From WUQU01 sp038849025 (GTDB lineage Archaea > Thermoproteota > Bathyarchaeia > Bathyarchaeales > Bathycorpusculaceae): a DNA stretch of 62,686 bases. Below the pieces are notes generated by a model that did not search any database, was not told the origin of the DNA, and saw only the letters and a list, made by a program, of their open reading frames with translations. Positions 23,942 to 32,604 of the stretch are shown here, piece by piece. The first letter of the stretch is position 1. Each line of letters starts with the position of its first letter. The translations under genes and the position numbers were made by a program. The stretch spans positions 1 to 62,686 of the forward strand of contig JAWCNE010000003.1 in NCBI GenBank assembly GCA_038849025.1, given 5' to 3'.

Positions 23942-26077
23942 GTGAAATTGGGCGCTCATGCGCATCATCACGCTCATCATGTTGAAGAATTTAAAAGAAG
24001 ATTATGGGTTTCACTTGTTCTCACCGTTCCAATTTTGCTGCTTTCAGAAATGATTCAGATGTGGCTTGGCCTCCAATGGATACAAATCCCCTATCAAAAG
24101 CAGGTTTTGTCCCTTCTGTCAATCGTTGTTTATCTTTATGGCGGATGGCCCTTCCTAAAGGGCTTGTATCAGGAGGTTAAAGCCAAACAGCCTGGGATGA
24201 TGACGCTTATCGGCACTGCCATATCTGTGGCGCTGTTCTATTCCCTTGGAACAGTCTTCATGATAAGCGGGAAAGACTTTTTCTGGGAGCTTGCAACCCT
24301 TATTGACGTTATGCTTTTGGGACATTGGATAGAAGCCAAAAGCGTTCTCGGGGCTTCTATGGCTTTGGAAGAGCTTGTCCGAATAATGCCAACAACAGCT
24401 CACCTAGTTAAAGACGACGAAATAGTAGATGTCTCAGTTTCACAGCTAAGTAAAGGCAACATCGTTCTTGTGCGTCCAGGAGAGAAAATTCCCTCTGATG
24501 GAATTGTTGTCGAAGGCGAGTCTTTTGTTAACGAGGCCCTTTTGACGGGCGAGTCAAAACCTATCGGTAAAAGGGTTGAGGATAAGGTTGTAGGTGGCGC
24601 TATAAATGGGGAAGGCATTCTAAAAGTGCGGATAGAGAAGACAGGCGAAGAAACCTATTTGGCTCAAGTCATAAAACTTGTGAAACAAGCGCAAGAAAGT
24701 AAGTCGCGCACACAGGATTTGGCAAACAAAGCTGCGGCTCTTTTATTCTATGTTGCCTTCAGCGTTGGAATAATTGCCTTCATAACATGGTCGTTTTTTG
24801 CCAGTTCAGACATTGCCCTTGAACGGGCTGTTACAGTGCTTGTGATCGCTTGTCCCCATGCTTTAGGCTTGGCGATACCATTAGTCGTGGCTCTTTCCAC
24901 ATCCATAACCGCGAAAAGCGGAATTCTCATAAGGGATAGGCGAGCTTTCGAAATGGTTAAGGACGTGGACACCGTTGTCTTTGACAAAACTGGCACTTTA
25001 ACCGTGGGCAAGTTTGGCGTAAGTGACATTGTTGCCTTGATTGCGGAGAAAGATCTTTTACGGCTGACCGCGAGCATTGAGCTTAACTCTGAGCATGTAA
25101 TAGCAAAGGCAATCGTGGAATATGTAAAAACGAAAGGCGTAAAGGTTCCCCAAGCCAGAGAGTTTAAGGCTTTACCGGGAAGAGGCGCATACGGAAAGGT
25201 TGGAAAAAAAGAGGTTTACGTTGGAAGTTTAAATCTTCTGGAAGACTTGAAAATTGAGGTTAACCATCCAAAAGTAAGGGAATTGCAGGAACAAGGAAAA
25301 ACGGTGGTTTTCACGGTTGTAGACGGAAAACTTGCCGGCGCTTTCGCTTTGGCTGACAGCATAAGAAAAGAGTCTTATGAGGCGGTTAGAAAATTGAAGG
25401 AAAACGGTGTAAAGGTTTACATGCTTACCGGAGACTCTGAAGAGGTTGCCGAGTGGGTTGCAAAAGAACTAGGCGTAGACAACTATTTTGCACGCGTTTT
25501 GCCAGATAAGAAAGCAGAGAAGATAACACTCCTTAAAGAAGAAGGCCTTAAAGTCGCTATGGTTGGCGACGGCGTAAACGATGCACCGGCACTTGTCACT
25601 GCAGATGTGGGCATAGCCATAGGCGCTGGAACAGATGTAGCCATAGAAAGCGCAGACATAATCCTAGTCAAAAATGACCCCAGAGACGTGGTAAAAGTTA
25701 TTGATATTTCCCGCAAAACATACTCAAAAATGGCTCAAAACCTTTGGTGGGCGGCAGGCTACAACATTATAACAATACCTTTGGCGGCAGGTGTTTTATC
25801 CGAGTTTGGCATAAGCTTGCCAGCAGCCGTCGGCGCATTAATAATGTCTTTAAGCACAGTTATAGTTGCCTTTAACAGTCAAACTTTACGGAAATATGAA
25901 CCTGAGGGGGTGAAAATTGTGGAGAAAAAGCGTCTGGTTACGGATCCCGTTTGCGGAATGAAAATAGATCCTGAAACTGCTTACAGCAAAATCGAGCATG
26001 AAGGCCGCATCGTATACTTCTGTTCTCAAGCGTGCGAGGAAGCTTTTAAGAAAAATCCAAAGAAATACGTGAAATAA
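23942..26077 (+). CDS. CopB-like P1B-type heavy-metal ATPase with C-terminal YHS domain
   Basis: 711-residue metal pump. A His-rich N-terminus (GAHAHHHAHH) replaces the usual CxxC domain. The actuator motif LTGESKP, the intramembrane CPH motif (Cys near residue 304), the phosphorylation loop DKTGTLT (Asp near 348) and GDGVNDAPAL are all present. CPH is the mark of CopB/P1B-3 pumps, associated with copper or silver. The last 45 residues form a YHS domain (DPVCGMKI, YFCSQACEEAF), very like that of the 15216-15563 protein, and probably deliver or sense metal. GTG start. The pump probably exports excess copper. Confidence 0.92.
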   Translation: MKLGAHAHHHAHHVEEFKRRLWVSLVLTVPILLLSEMIQMWLGLQWIQIPYQKQVLSLLSIVVYLYGGWPFLKGLYQEVKAKQPGMMTLIGTAISVALFYSLGTVFMISGKDFFWELATLIDVMLLGHWIEAKSVLGASMALEELVRIMPTTAHLVKDDEIVDVSVSQLSKGNIVLVRPGEKIPSDGIVVEGESFVNEALLTGESKPIGKRVEDKVVGGAINGEGILKVRIEKTGEETYLAQVIKLVKQAQESKSRTQDLANKAAALLFYVAFSVGIIAFITWSFFASSDIALERAVTVLVIACPHALGLAIPLVVALSTSITAKSGILIRDRRAFEMVKDVDTVVFDKTGTLTVGKFGVSDIVALIAEKDLLRLTASIELNSEHVIAKAIVEYVKTKGVKVPQAREFKALPGRGAYGKVGKKEVYVGSLNLLEDLKIEVNHPKVRELQEQGKTVVFTVVDGKLAGAFALADSIRKESYEAVRKLKENGVKVYMLTGDSEEVAEWVAKELGVDNYFARVLPDKKAEKITLLKEEGLKVAMVGDGVNDAPALVTADVGIAIGAGTDVAIESADIILVKNDPRDVVKVIDISRKTYSKMAQNLWWAAGYNIITIPLAAGVLSEFGISLPAAVGALIMSLSTVIVAFNSQTLRKYEPEGVKIVEKKRLVTDPVCGMKIDPETAYSKIEHEGRIVYFCSQACEEAFKKNPKKYVK

Positions 26078-26142
26078 ATAAACAAAGAAAACTTTAACTT
26101 CCCACAACTCCTCTCAAAATGTTGTAAGCTGCTGGTGAACCA

Positions 26143-27177
26143 TTGGGAAGGTTAGCTGAGCTAAAGCTTGCAATGGGCACTTCCATATTTTTAGTCGCTT
26201 TCATATTCGCCCTTTTCCTTTCAGCCATCCTGCTCATCATCCAACTCAGCTTTATTTACGCCTTAATAGGCACAATAATCTTCATACTCATCGAATATCT
26301 CATCGGGCCAGCCATCGTTAAAAGTTCAACTAGGATGCGTTACTTGGAAAAGAACGAAAACCCATGGCTTGAAACCACCGTAAAAGAGTTAGCAGACAAA
26401 ACTGGCATACCTATGCCTAAACTTGCAATAGTGCCTGACAGCACGCCTAATGCTTTCGTCTTTGGCAGAACCGCAAAAGGCGCCACTTTAGCTGTTCACG
26501 AAGGACTTTTAACGAATCTAAATAAAGAAGAGGTTAAAGGCGTAATAGGCCACGAGCTTGGCCATATAAAACATAAAGACTACATAGTTATGACCGTGCT
26601 TTCCGCCTTGCCATTACTCGCCTATCTAATTGCCCGAGGAACATGGGAAGCGGGAAGATGGGCTCCAGCTTCGCGGAAAAAAGAGGAAGGCAGCATAAAA
26701 GCAGCCTTTTTCGCCATAGCCATAATCTCATATCTAGTCTACATTATTTCGCTTCTATGCGTAATGGGGCTTAGCAGAATGCGGGAGCACTATGCAGACG
26801 CCTACTCAGCATATGTAACTGGCTCTCCTAGAAGCCTTCAAAGTGCCTTGGCAAAAATTACTTATGGGTTGTCGCTTTCGCCTAAACCGCCCTCTGGGGT
26901 GAGAGCCTTTTACATAGGTGACCCTGCCATGGCTAAGCTGGAAATATCGTCTATAATGGATAAGAAGGCGGAATACGACTTGGATAAGGATGGAGTTTTA
27001 GACGAAAGAGAACTTGAACTAGCTATGGAAAAAGAGGCGAAATCCACATGGGCAAAAATTAACACATGGTTTTCTACGCATCCACCAACTTTTAAGCGGA
27101 TACTATTGCTGCGGGAAATAGAGCAGGAGATGGAGAGCGGAAGATACACAAGCGACCGCATCTACGCTCACATATAG
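26143..27177 (+). CDS. HtpX-like M48 membrane metalloprotease with EF-hand loop
   Basis: 344 residues. Two N-terminal membrane helices (about 12-60) lead to the zinc-protease domain with HELGHIKH as the HExxH motif (about residue 137) and a later Glu region MREHYADAYSA. Two further membrane helices lie around 155-225. Residues 279-290 form a canonical EF-hand loop, DLDKDGVLDERE, with Asp/Asp/Asp/Gly/Glu at calcium-ligand positions; this is not part of the usual HtpX domain. The protease presumably degrades misfolded membrane proteins, perhaps with Ca2+ dependence. The start is probably TTG 26143; ATG 26173 is an alternative. Confidence 0.88.
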   Translation: MGRLAELKLAMGTSIFLVAFIFALFLSAILLIIQLSFIYALIGTIIFILIEYLIGPAIVKSSTRMRYLEKNENPWLETTVKELADKTGIPMPKLAIVPDSTPNAFVFGRTAKGATLAVHEGLLTNLNKEEVKGVIGHELGHIKHKDYIVMTVLSALPLLAYLIARGTWEAGRWAPASRKKEEGSIKAAFFAIAIISYLVYIISLLCVMGLSRMREHYADAYSAYVTGSPRSLQSALAKITYGLSLSPKPPSGVRAFYIGDPAMAKLEISSIMDKKAEYDLDKDGVLDERELELAMEKEAKSTWAKINTWFSTHPPTFKRILLLREIEQEMESGRYTSDRIYAHI

Positions 27178-27180
27178 CGC

Positions 27181-27852
27181 CTAGCAAAGGCATCCTGCAA
27201 CGTAGCCTATAAAAGCCTCGGTTTCGTCGTTTTCAAGGCTAAACTGGAATATTGCTTCAATCCAGTTTTTAGCCAATTCTAAAAGAGTTTCTTCCAACTC
27301 TCTGGTTACATATACAAGAACACATTTAGTTTCAGGTTTCCAATGTTTCAGCATCATAAAGGAGGCCAATGCAGTTTTTAACCTTGCAGAATCAAGCTCT
27401 ACCTTGGCGTCAAACACCATAAGGGGCTCCACAAAACCTTCGTTTTTTCTCCCAATAGAAATATCAAACTCTAAGGAGTAGCTTTTTCCATCACTGCTCC
27501 AAACTGGGCATTTCTCCCCCCAGAACAACTCCAAAGGCTGGTCAATACAAACTCTTTCCTTGAGCAAACGGTAAACATATTCTTCAAAAGCGTAAGCACG
27601 GAACTTTCCGAAAAACTGGGCCACACCTATTTCGTTTTTATTCTTCATTATGAGGTTGTTGAAATCTAGAAAGTCCTTCAAGGAAAGAGTTTTCGCCCAT
27701 TTCTCATAGTGGAAAAGCAGAAGATCTGCAAGTGCACGCCGTGTCTCTTCATTGCTTAAACGTAAATCGTTTATGTAGTTGATAGCTTTTTTCATCCTTG
27801 CCAAATGGGCACCTATACAAAAATGTGAACAAAACAGATTTATTGCTTTCAC
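27181..27852 (-). CDS. Uncharacterised protein, possible PD-(D/E)xK nuclease fold
   Basis: 223 residues, not recognised as a named family. The N-terminal half is helical. The C-terminal half shows SLEFDISIG, then about 15 residues later LMVFDAKVELD, and a helix LKTALASFMMLK. This D...DxK spacing between strands is what a restriction-endonuclease-like core looks like, as in archaeal Holliday-junction or repair nucleases. It is a structural guess only. The gene converges on htpX with 3 bases between stops and is divergent from thyX. Confidence 0.55.
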   Translation of the reverse strand: MKAINLFCSHFCIGAHLARMKKAINYINDLRLSNEETRRALADLLLFHYEKWAKTLSLKDFLDFNNLIMKNKNEIGVAQFFGKFRAYAFEEYVYRLLKERVCIDQPLELFWGEKCPVWSSDGKSYSLEFDISIGRKNEGFVEPLMVFDAKVELDSARLKTALASFMMLKHWKPETKCVLVYVTRELEETLLELAKNWIEAIFQFSLENDETEAFIGYVAGCLC

Positions 27853-27876
27853 GCTAAAGTAAGGGGAGGGTTAAAA

Positions 27877-28575
27877 ATGAAGGTTAAGCTAATTTGCTAT
27901 ACGCCAGACCCAGAAAGAGTGTGTGCAGCTGCAGCTCTAACTTCACCTGGAAGTGGAGGCACATCTGAGATTTTTGAAAGCCTAGACTTAGAAAAAGCTC
28001 GGAAAACACTCAAAAGAATTATGGGCTATGGACACGTTTCCGTTATAGAGCATGCAAACTTCACTTTCAGCCTTGAAGAAGTTTCAAGAGCGCTGACCCA
28101 TCAGCTCGTGAGACACCGCATTGCCTCATACACGCAGCAAAGCCAACGCTACGTTACATACGACACCTTAAAAGAATATGTGACGCCGCCTAGCATTGCA
28201 GACAAACCAGAAGCAAAAAAAATATTCGAGGAAACCTTGGAGAATATTTCCACCGCTTATCAGAAACTGTTAGACTTGGGAATCCATAAAGAAGATGCGC
28301 GGTATATTCTGCCAAACGCGGCTAAAACAAACATAATTGTGACAATGAACGCTCGAGAACTCCGCCACTTCTTCAACCTCCGATGCTGTGCACGCACCCA
28401 ATGGGAACTAAGGGAAGCTGCAACAGAAATGCTTAGACAAGTAAAGAAGGTTGCCCCATCAATTTTCGAAAACACCGGACCCAACTGCGTAGAGTTAGGC
28501 TACTGCCCAGAAGGAAAACTGAAGCCGCCAGAATGCAACATTGAAGAGATTAAGGCCCGGTTTAGAAACCTCTAA
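27877..28575 (+). CDS. thyX: Flavin-dependent thymidylate synthase
   Basis: Makes dTMP from dUMP with FAD/NADPH and methylene-folate or an analogue. The 232-residue protein has the ThyX signature RHRIASYTQQSQRYV and the later NARELRHFFNLRCC region with the substrate-binding Arg. GGGGAGGG lies just upstream of the ATG. Confidence 0.95.
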   Translation: MKVKLICYTPDPERVCAAAALTSPGSGGTSEIFESLDLEKARKTLKRIMGYGHVSVIEHANFTFSLEEVSRALTHQLVRHRIASYTQQSQRYVTYDTLKEYVTPPSIADKPEAKKIFEETLENISTAYQKLLDLGIHKEDARYILPNAAKTNIIVTMNARELRHFFNLRCCARTQWELREAATEMLRQVKKVAPSIFENTGPNCVELGYCPEGKLKPPECNIEEIKARFRNL

Positions 28576-28606
28576 GCCTTTTCACATTTTTGTAAACGCG
28601 GTTTTG

Positions 28607-29449
28607 ATGTCTAAATATAAAGCTTGTGCCATTACTACAGGATATTGGCGACCAGGCGAGAATTATCTAAGAGAAATAACTGCAAGCGTTAAAGGAAAGA
28701 TTCTAGACGGAGACTTCGTAGTTATATCAGAAAAAGCAATTTCAACAGCGCTCAACAACATTGTTGATGAAAGTTCTGTCAAGCCGAGTTTAAGCGCAAA
28801 AATAATCGCTAAATTTTGGATGCCCCTAGTTTGGGGTTACATTCTTGGCCCCTTATGTCACATGCGGAAGGAACTTATCCAAAGGCTTCGGCAATACCCT
28901 TTTGAGATGGGAAGCCGCCATAAGCAAGTTGCCTTGCACCACGCGAATTTATTACAAGCCTTAATGTTCGGCTCTGAAGGCGGCATCGATGGAAGCAACC
29001 TGCCCCATTCTTACGTGAGTTTACCATTAAAAAACGCTGAACTTATAGCGGAGAAAATTCGCATGCAAATCCTGTTAAGTTTGAAAAGAAAAGTTTTCGT
29101 TATGATTGTTGACACCGACAAAACTTTTTCCTTCCGAAACTTTCACTTTACTCCGCGTCCTAGACCCATTAAAGGCATATGCTCTTTTGGCGGTTTTCTA
29201 GCATACGTAGTGGGGCGAGTGTTTAAAATTAAAAGAAGGGCAACACCCTTAGCGGTGGCGGGATGCAAGATTTCAGCTGAAGAAGCCTTAACAATTGCCG
29301 AGTTTGCAAATCGTGTTAGAGGTTTCGGTGCAGGCAGAACAGTTTGGGATATGGCTGAAACCTTTAAAGTGAACTTGACTGATGTAAGTTGGGAAATGCT
29401 TGAAACAGTAAAACATAAACCCATAGTTATTGTCAGAGCAAAAAGATGA
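28607..29449 (+). CDS. CofE-like F420-0:gamma-glutamyl ligase homolog
   Basis: 280 residues from the ATG at 28607; the frame is open to 28541 but that would overlap thyX. Features shared with CofE: LDGDFVVISEKAIST near the N-terminus, GGIDGSNLPHSYVSLPL and VFVMIVDTDKTF. CofE adds glutamates to coenzyme F420-0. A large insertion relative to the short euryarchaeal CofE and a different C-terminus mean that substrate and acceptor may differ. No other F420 gene is nearby. Confidence 0.7.
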   Translation: MSKYKACAITTGYWRPGENYLREITASVKGKILDGDFVVISEKAISTALNNIVDESSVKPSLSAKIIAKFWMPLVWGYILGPLCHMRKELIQRLRQYPFEMGSRHKQVALHHANLLQALMFGSEGGIDGSNLPHSYVSLPLKNAELIAEKIRMQILLSLKRKVFVMIVDTDKTFSFRNFHFTPRPRPIKGICSFGGFLAYVVGRVFKIKRRATPLAVAGCKISAEEALTIAEFANRVRGFGAGRTVWDMAETFKVNLTDVSWEMLETVKHKPIVIVRAKR

Positions 29450-29455
29450 CCAGAA

Positions 29456-30290
29456 TGGAAAGTTCAATTAAACAACTCGATGTTTTTTCAATCCTAAATT
29501 CGTTGCCATTGTGGGAGCTACGAAAAAGATAAACAAGGCAGGGCACGTGATACTGAAAAATTCTGTTCAAAATTAACTGCAATTCCAGGAGAACTTGAGC
29601 TAGTCGTTATTGTTGTTCCCGCAGATATTGTTTCAGAAGTGATGGAGAACGCTGCAGCTAAAAAGGTTAAAGCTGTTGCTATCAGTTCCAGCTTCAGCGA
29701 GATTGGAAAGCGTGAACTTGAAGAGAAAATTGTAGCTATAGCCAAAAGGCTGGAATAAGAATATTGGGCCCAATTGTCTGGGCGTTTACGATTCAAAACA
29801 GGTGTAGACATGCTTCTTTGCCTGAAACAAAAGTTTTGACAACTGGAGAAGTTGTCGCCACTCCCCGTTCCATGAAAGGCAACATAGCCACCTTAATCCA
29901 GCGGATATAACCAGCTCCGTAACTTCAGAAATTTTTGAATATGCAACAAAGACAGTTTTTCAAAACCCGGATATTCACAGTATAATACTCCTAGGGCCCC
30001 ATTATGTTATCTGCCTTGCGGGAAGACTACATAGACAGGGTGGCGCGTGTTGCCAGCAATTACGACAAACCATCGTTGCTTGCGACATTGGAGAAACAGA
30101 AACGGCGTTATACGCGCGTTCAAGATTTGACAAGCTGGGAATTCCAGCTTATTCTTCGCCGGAAGACGCTCCAAGAGCCATGAACCCCCTTGTAAAATAC
30201 GGACTTTACTTAAAAAAGAACGGTTGTCTACAGGAATACTTGGAAAGTTTTAGTGAAAAAGGAAAACCGACTTTTAAGTCGCAACCATAA
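29456..30290 (+). pseudogene. Decayed ADP-forming acyl-CoA synthetase gene
   Basis: Successive frames together match the alpha subunit of ADP-forming acetyl/acyl-CoA synthetase. The CoA-binding start (KFVAIVGATKKINKAGHVIL) is already out of frame with the ATG. Next come LELVVIVVPADIVSEVMENA and KAVAISSSFSEIGKRELEEK, then a stop, IGPNCLGVYDSKQV, another stop, remnants such as YIDRVARVASNYDKPSLLAT, and finally GIPAYSSPEDAPRAMNPLVK to a stop at 30288. Several frameshifts and stops, and missing parts including the phosphohistidine region, mark it as dead. The intact enzyme would conserve energy from acyl-CoA. Its 3' end overlaps the riboflavin kinase 3' end. Confidence 0.8.
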
Positions 30291-30690
30291 CCTCTAGCAT
30301 GTCACCGTCCTTAAGCTGCAATTTTTCCCGCAGATTTACCGGTGCTATAATCTCTATGATGTCTTTTGGATAGCTTTTAACCTCTGGTAAAAGAATGGCG
30401 CATTTTAAACCATTTTTTAAATGTGCCTTAAAACATTTTCCAAGGCAATAACCTTCAACCGGCAGAATTTCTATGGGCTTTGCCCTTTTCAATAATTTTT
30501 TAAGTTTAACCTCATCTTTTGACAGTTTTATGTTTAATGTCCCAGGATACGGAGCGAACCCGAGTTTCTCTTCCATTTGCTTTTTCACCCATGGAAGTTC
30601 CATAAATTTAGCGCCCTCTCCTGTTCCGGAAAAAACCTTCCCCTTTAGGCAGATTGGGGCTGCTTCATTTTTACTAATTTGCTTTTTCAT
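30274..30690 (-). CDS. ribK: CTP-dependent riboflavin kinase (archaeal RibK)
   Basis: Makes FMN from riboflavin using CTP. The 138-residue protein has the archaeal signature GKVFSGTGEGAKFMELPWV followed by LGFAPYPGTLNIKL, and the C-terminal strand pattern (GDMLEVMV). The length is typical of the stand-alone enzyme; no fused HTH is present. Confidence 0.88.
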   Translation of the reverse strand: MKKQISKNEAAPICLKGKVFSGTGEGAKFMELPWVKKQMEEKLGFAPYPGTLNIKLSKDEVKLKKLLKRAKPIEILPVEGYCLGKCFKAHLKNGLKCAILLPEVKSYPKDIIEIIAPVNLREKLQLKDGDMLEVMVAT

Positions 30691-30715
30691 GCACTCACGT
30701 TTTATGCAAAACTTG

Positions 30716-31147
30716 CTAGGTAGGTTTATTTTTTTCTTTCAGCCAGTTTGCAACTTTCTTGAACATGGGGTTTGAAGACATGTCTATTACCGGGACCATT
30801 ATTTTCTCTTTTGTTTCAATTAACGGCTGATATTTTGGCATCAAAGCATATCCAACAAAGGTCCAGTATACTCGTTTTTCTTCAACAAGCGCCTTGGCTG
30901 CTGTTTCTGTTGTTGCTGGAAGGGGAAAGTATAAGAAGACGACACCTTCTGCCCAGTATAAGCCTGCAGCTTTCCCTCCTGCAATTATGGAGGCAAACCT
31001 TGCGATGTCGTCTGGGGTTGAGAAAAAGTTGCGTTCCATTATAACAATTTCCTTGAAAGGCTCAAACTTTACGTCCACTGCGCCTTCATCCATGGCTTCC
31101 ACCTTTCTTCTAGAATGTCTGTTGAAGTTCCCTTTTAACCTTGCCAT
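30716..31147 (-). CDS. Uncharacterised archaeal protein
   Basis: 143 residues; family not recognised. It looks globular alpha/beta without membrane segments or Cys motifs, with a basic N-terminus (RLKGNFNRHSRRK) and a centre IIAGGKAAGLYWAEGVVFLY. It lies 26 bases upstream of riboflavin kinase on the same strand and is divergent from inositol-phosphate synthase. It is likely a real gene by length and codon use. Confidence 0.65.
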   Translation of the reverse strand: MARLKGNFNRHSRRKVEAMDEGAVDVKFEPFKEIVIMERNFFSTPDDIARFASIIAGGKAAGLYWAEGVVFLYFPLPATTETAAKALVEEKRVYWTFVGYALMPKYQPLIETKEKIMVPVIDMSSNPMFKKVANWLKEKNKPT

Positions 31148-31216
31148 AAACTTAGAAAAGGTTATAGAGCAGACTAGTCTAATCCCTTCACCAACTGCGT
31201 AAAGAGGAGTCGCCGC

Positions 31217-32296
31217 TTGACAGAAATACGTGTAGCCATAGTTGGCGTGGGCAACTGCGCCTCAGCCCTAGTTCAAGGAGTAGAGTATTATAAGGATGCA
31301 CGGGAGGATGAAACTGTTCCCGGACTTATGCACGTCAATTTAGGCGGGTATCATATAAGAGACATAAAGTTTGTTGCAGCTTTTGAGGTGGATAAACGTA
31401 AGATTGGTAAAGATCTGGCGGAAGCTATATTTGCCAAGCCTAACTGCTGTGCAAAGTTTGCTGATGTACCCCCCTTGGGCGTGAAAGTTTCGCCGGGGCC
31501 TATTCTTGATGGGGCAGCCGAGCATATGCGGGAGCCTTTTAGCGTTTACGATGAAAATGAGGTTAAACCCGTGGATGTTGTAGATGTTTTAAGGGAAGCT
31601 AGGGCAGAAATTCTTCTCAATTATTTGCCTGTGGGAAGCTATCATGCTACGCGCTTTTATGCCCAAGCAGCTTTGGATGCTGAATGCGCCTTCATAAACT
31701 GTATACCCGAGTTTATAGCCTCAGACAAGATTTGGAGCAAAAAATTCGAGGAGCAGGGTCTTCCAGTGGCAGGCGACGACGTGAAAAGCCAGCTTGGCGC
31801 AACCATTCTCCATCGGAACCTTGTTAAGCTCTGCATTGACAGAGGCGTTATAATTGATGAGACCTACCAGCTGAACCTTGGCGGAAACACGGACTTTCTG
31901 AATATGACTGTTGAGGAAAGACTTAAAACCAAGAGAATAAGCAAAACGGAAGCCGTAACAAGCCTTGTCCCCTACGAGTTGCCCACACGAATAGGGCCTT
32001 CAGATTATGTGCCTTTCTTGGGCGACAAAAAAATATGTTATATAACACTTAAGGGCAGAAAGTTTGGCAATTTGCCAGTGACTATTTCGGCAAAGCTTGA
32101 GGTTGAGGATTCCCCTAACAGCGCCGGAGTGGTTATCGACGTTATAAGAGCGGTAAAACTGGCCTTAGATCGCAAAATAGCCGGCCCTCTGATAAGTATA
32201 TCTTCTTACGCCTTTAAGCATCCTCCAGTTCAGGTTCCAGACTCAACAGCGAAAGAATGGGTTGAAGACTACATAAAAGGAAAAAGAGAGCGTTAA
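31217..32296 (+). CDS. Inositol-3-phosphate synthase
   Basis: Converts glucose-6-phosphate to inositol-3-phosphate, the headgroup precursor for archaeal inositol lipids. The 359 residues begin with the NAD-binding VAIVGVGNCASALVQG and contain LNYLPVGSYHATRFYA, GDDVKSQLGATILHR and LNLGGNTDFLNM, all typical of archaeal/actinobacterial MIPS. TTG start with GGAG 7 bases upstream. Confidence 0.93.
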   Translation: MTEIRVAIVGVGNCASALVQGVEYYKDAREDETVPGLMHVNLGGYHIRDIKFVAAFEVDKRKIGKDLAEAIFAKPNCCAKFADVPPLGVKVSPGPILDGAAEHMREPFSVYDENEVKPVDVVDVLREARAEILLNYLPVGSYHATRFYAQAALDAECAFINCIPEFIASDKIWSKKFEEQGLPVAGDDVKSQLGATILHRNLVKLCIDRGVIIDETYQLNLGGNTDFLNMTVEERLKTKRISKTEAVTSLVPYELPTRIGPSDYVPFLGDKKICYITLKGRKFGNLPVTISAKLEVEDSPNSAGVVIDVIRAVKLALDRKIAGPLISISSYAFKHPPVQVPDSTAKEWVEDYIKGKRER

Positions 32297-32340
32297 ACTT
32301 CCCTTGTTAAAAGCGCATTTACGCTGACTTTGCAAGAATC

Positions 32341-32604
32341 TTAGGTAGTACATGTCAAATGCTCTAAAGTTTGAAGTAGTGTTGTGCAGGCGGAAATCCA
32401 TCTTAAATAGGCGTTTAGGGCTGCCCGCAACGCCACAGTATCCTTGGCTTCAACACTTAAAACCAAAAAATCACCATCAACCTTCAAGCTTGCCTTTGAA
32501 CGGGTCGTAGCAGGCTTCTCCACTTCCGGCATCAAAGCCCTATAAACTATTTCCAAACTCCCTTTTGACGGAAACTTTAATCGCAAAACCGCCTTAGCCT
32601 TCAT
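32341..32604 (-). CDS. KEOPS subunit Pcc1-like protein
   Basis: 87 residues resembling Pcc1, the dimerisation subunit of the KEOPS complex that makes the t6A tRNA modification. The pattern is a beta strand (AVLRLKF), a helix with IVYRALMPEVEK, and a C-terminal helix (ALRAALNAYLRWISACTTLL). I prefer ATG 32604 over TTG 32610. It overlaps the 3' end of the Brix gene and is the last gene of the exosome superoperon, its usual archaeal location. Confidence 0.78.
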   Translation of the reverse strand: MKAKAVLRLKFPSKGSLEIVYRALMPEVEKPATTRSKASLKVDGDFLVLSVEAKDTVALRAALNAYLRWISACTTLLQTLEHLTCTT

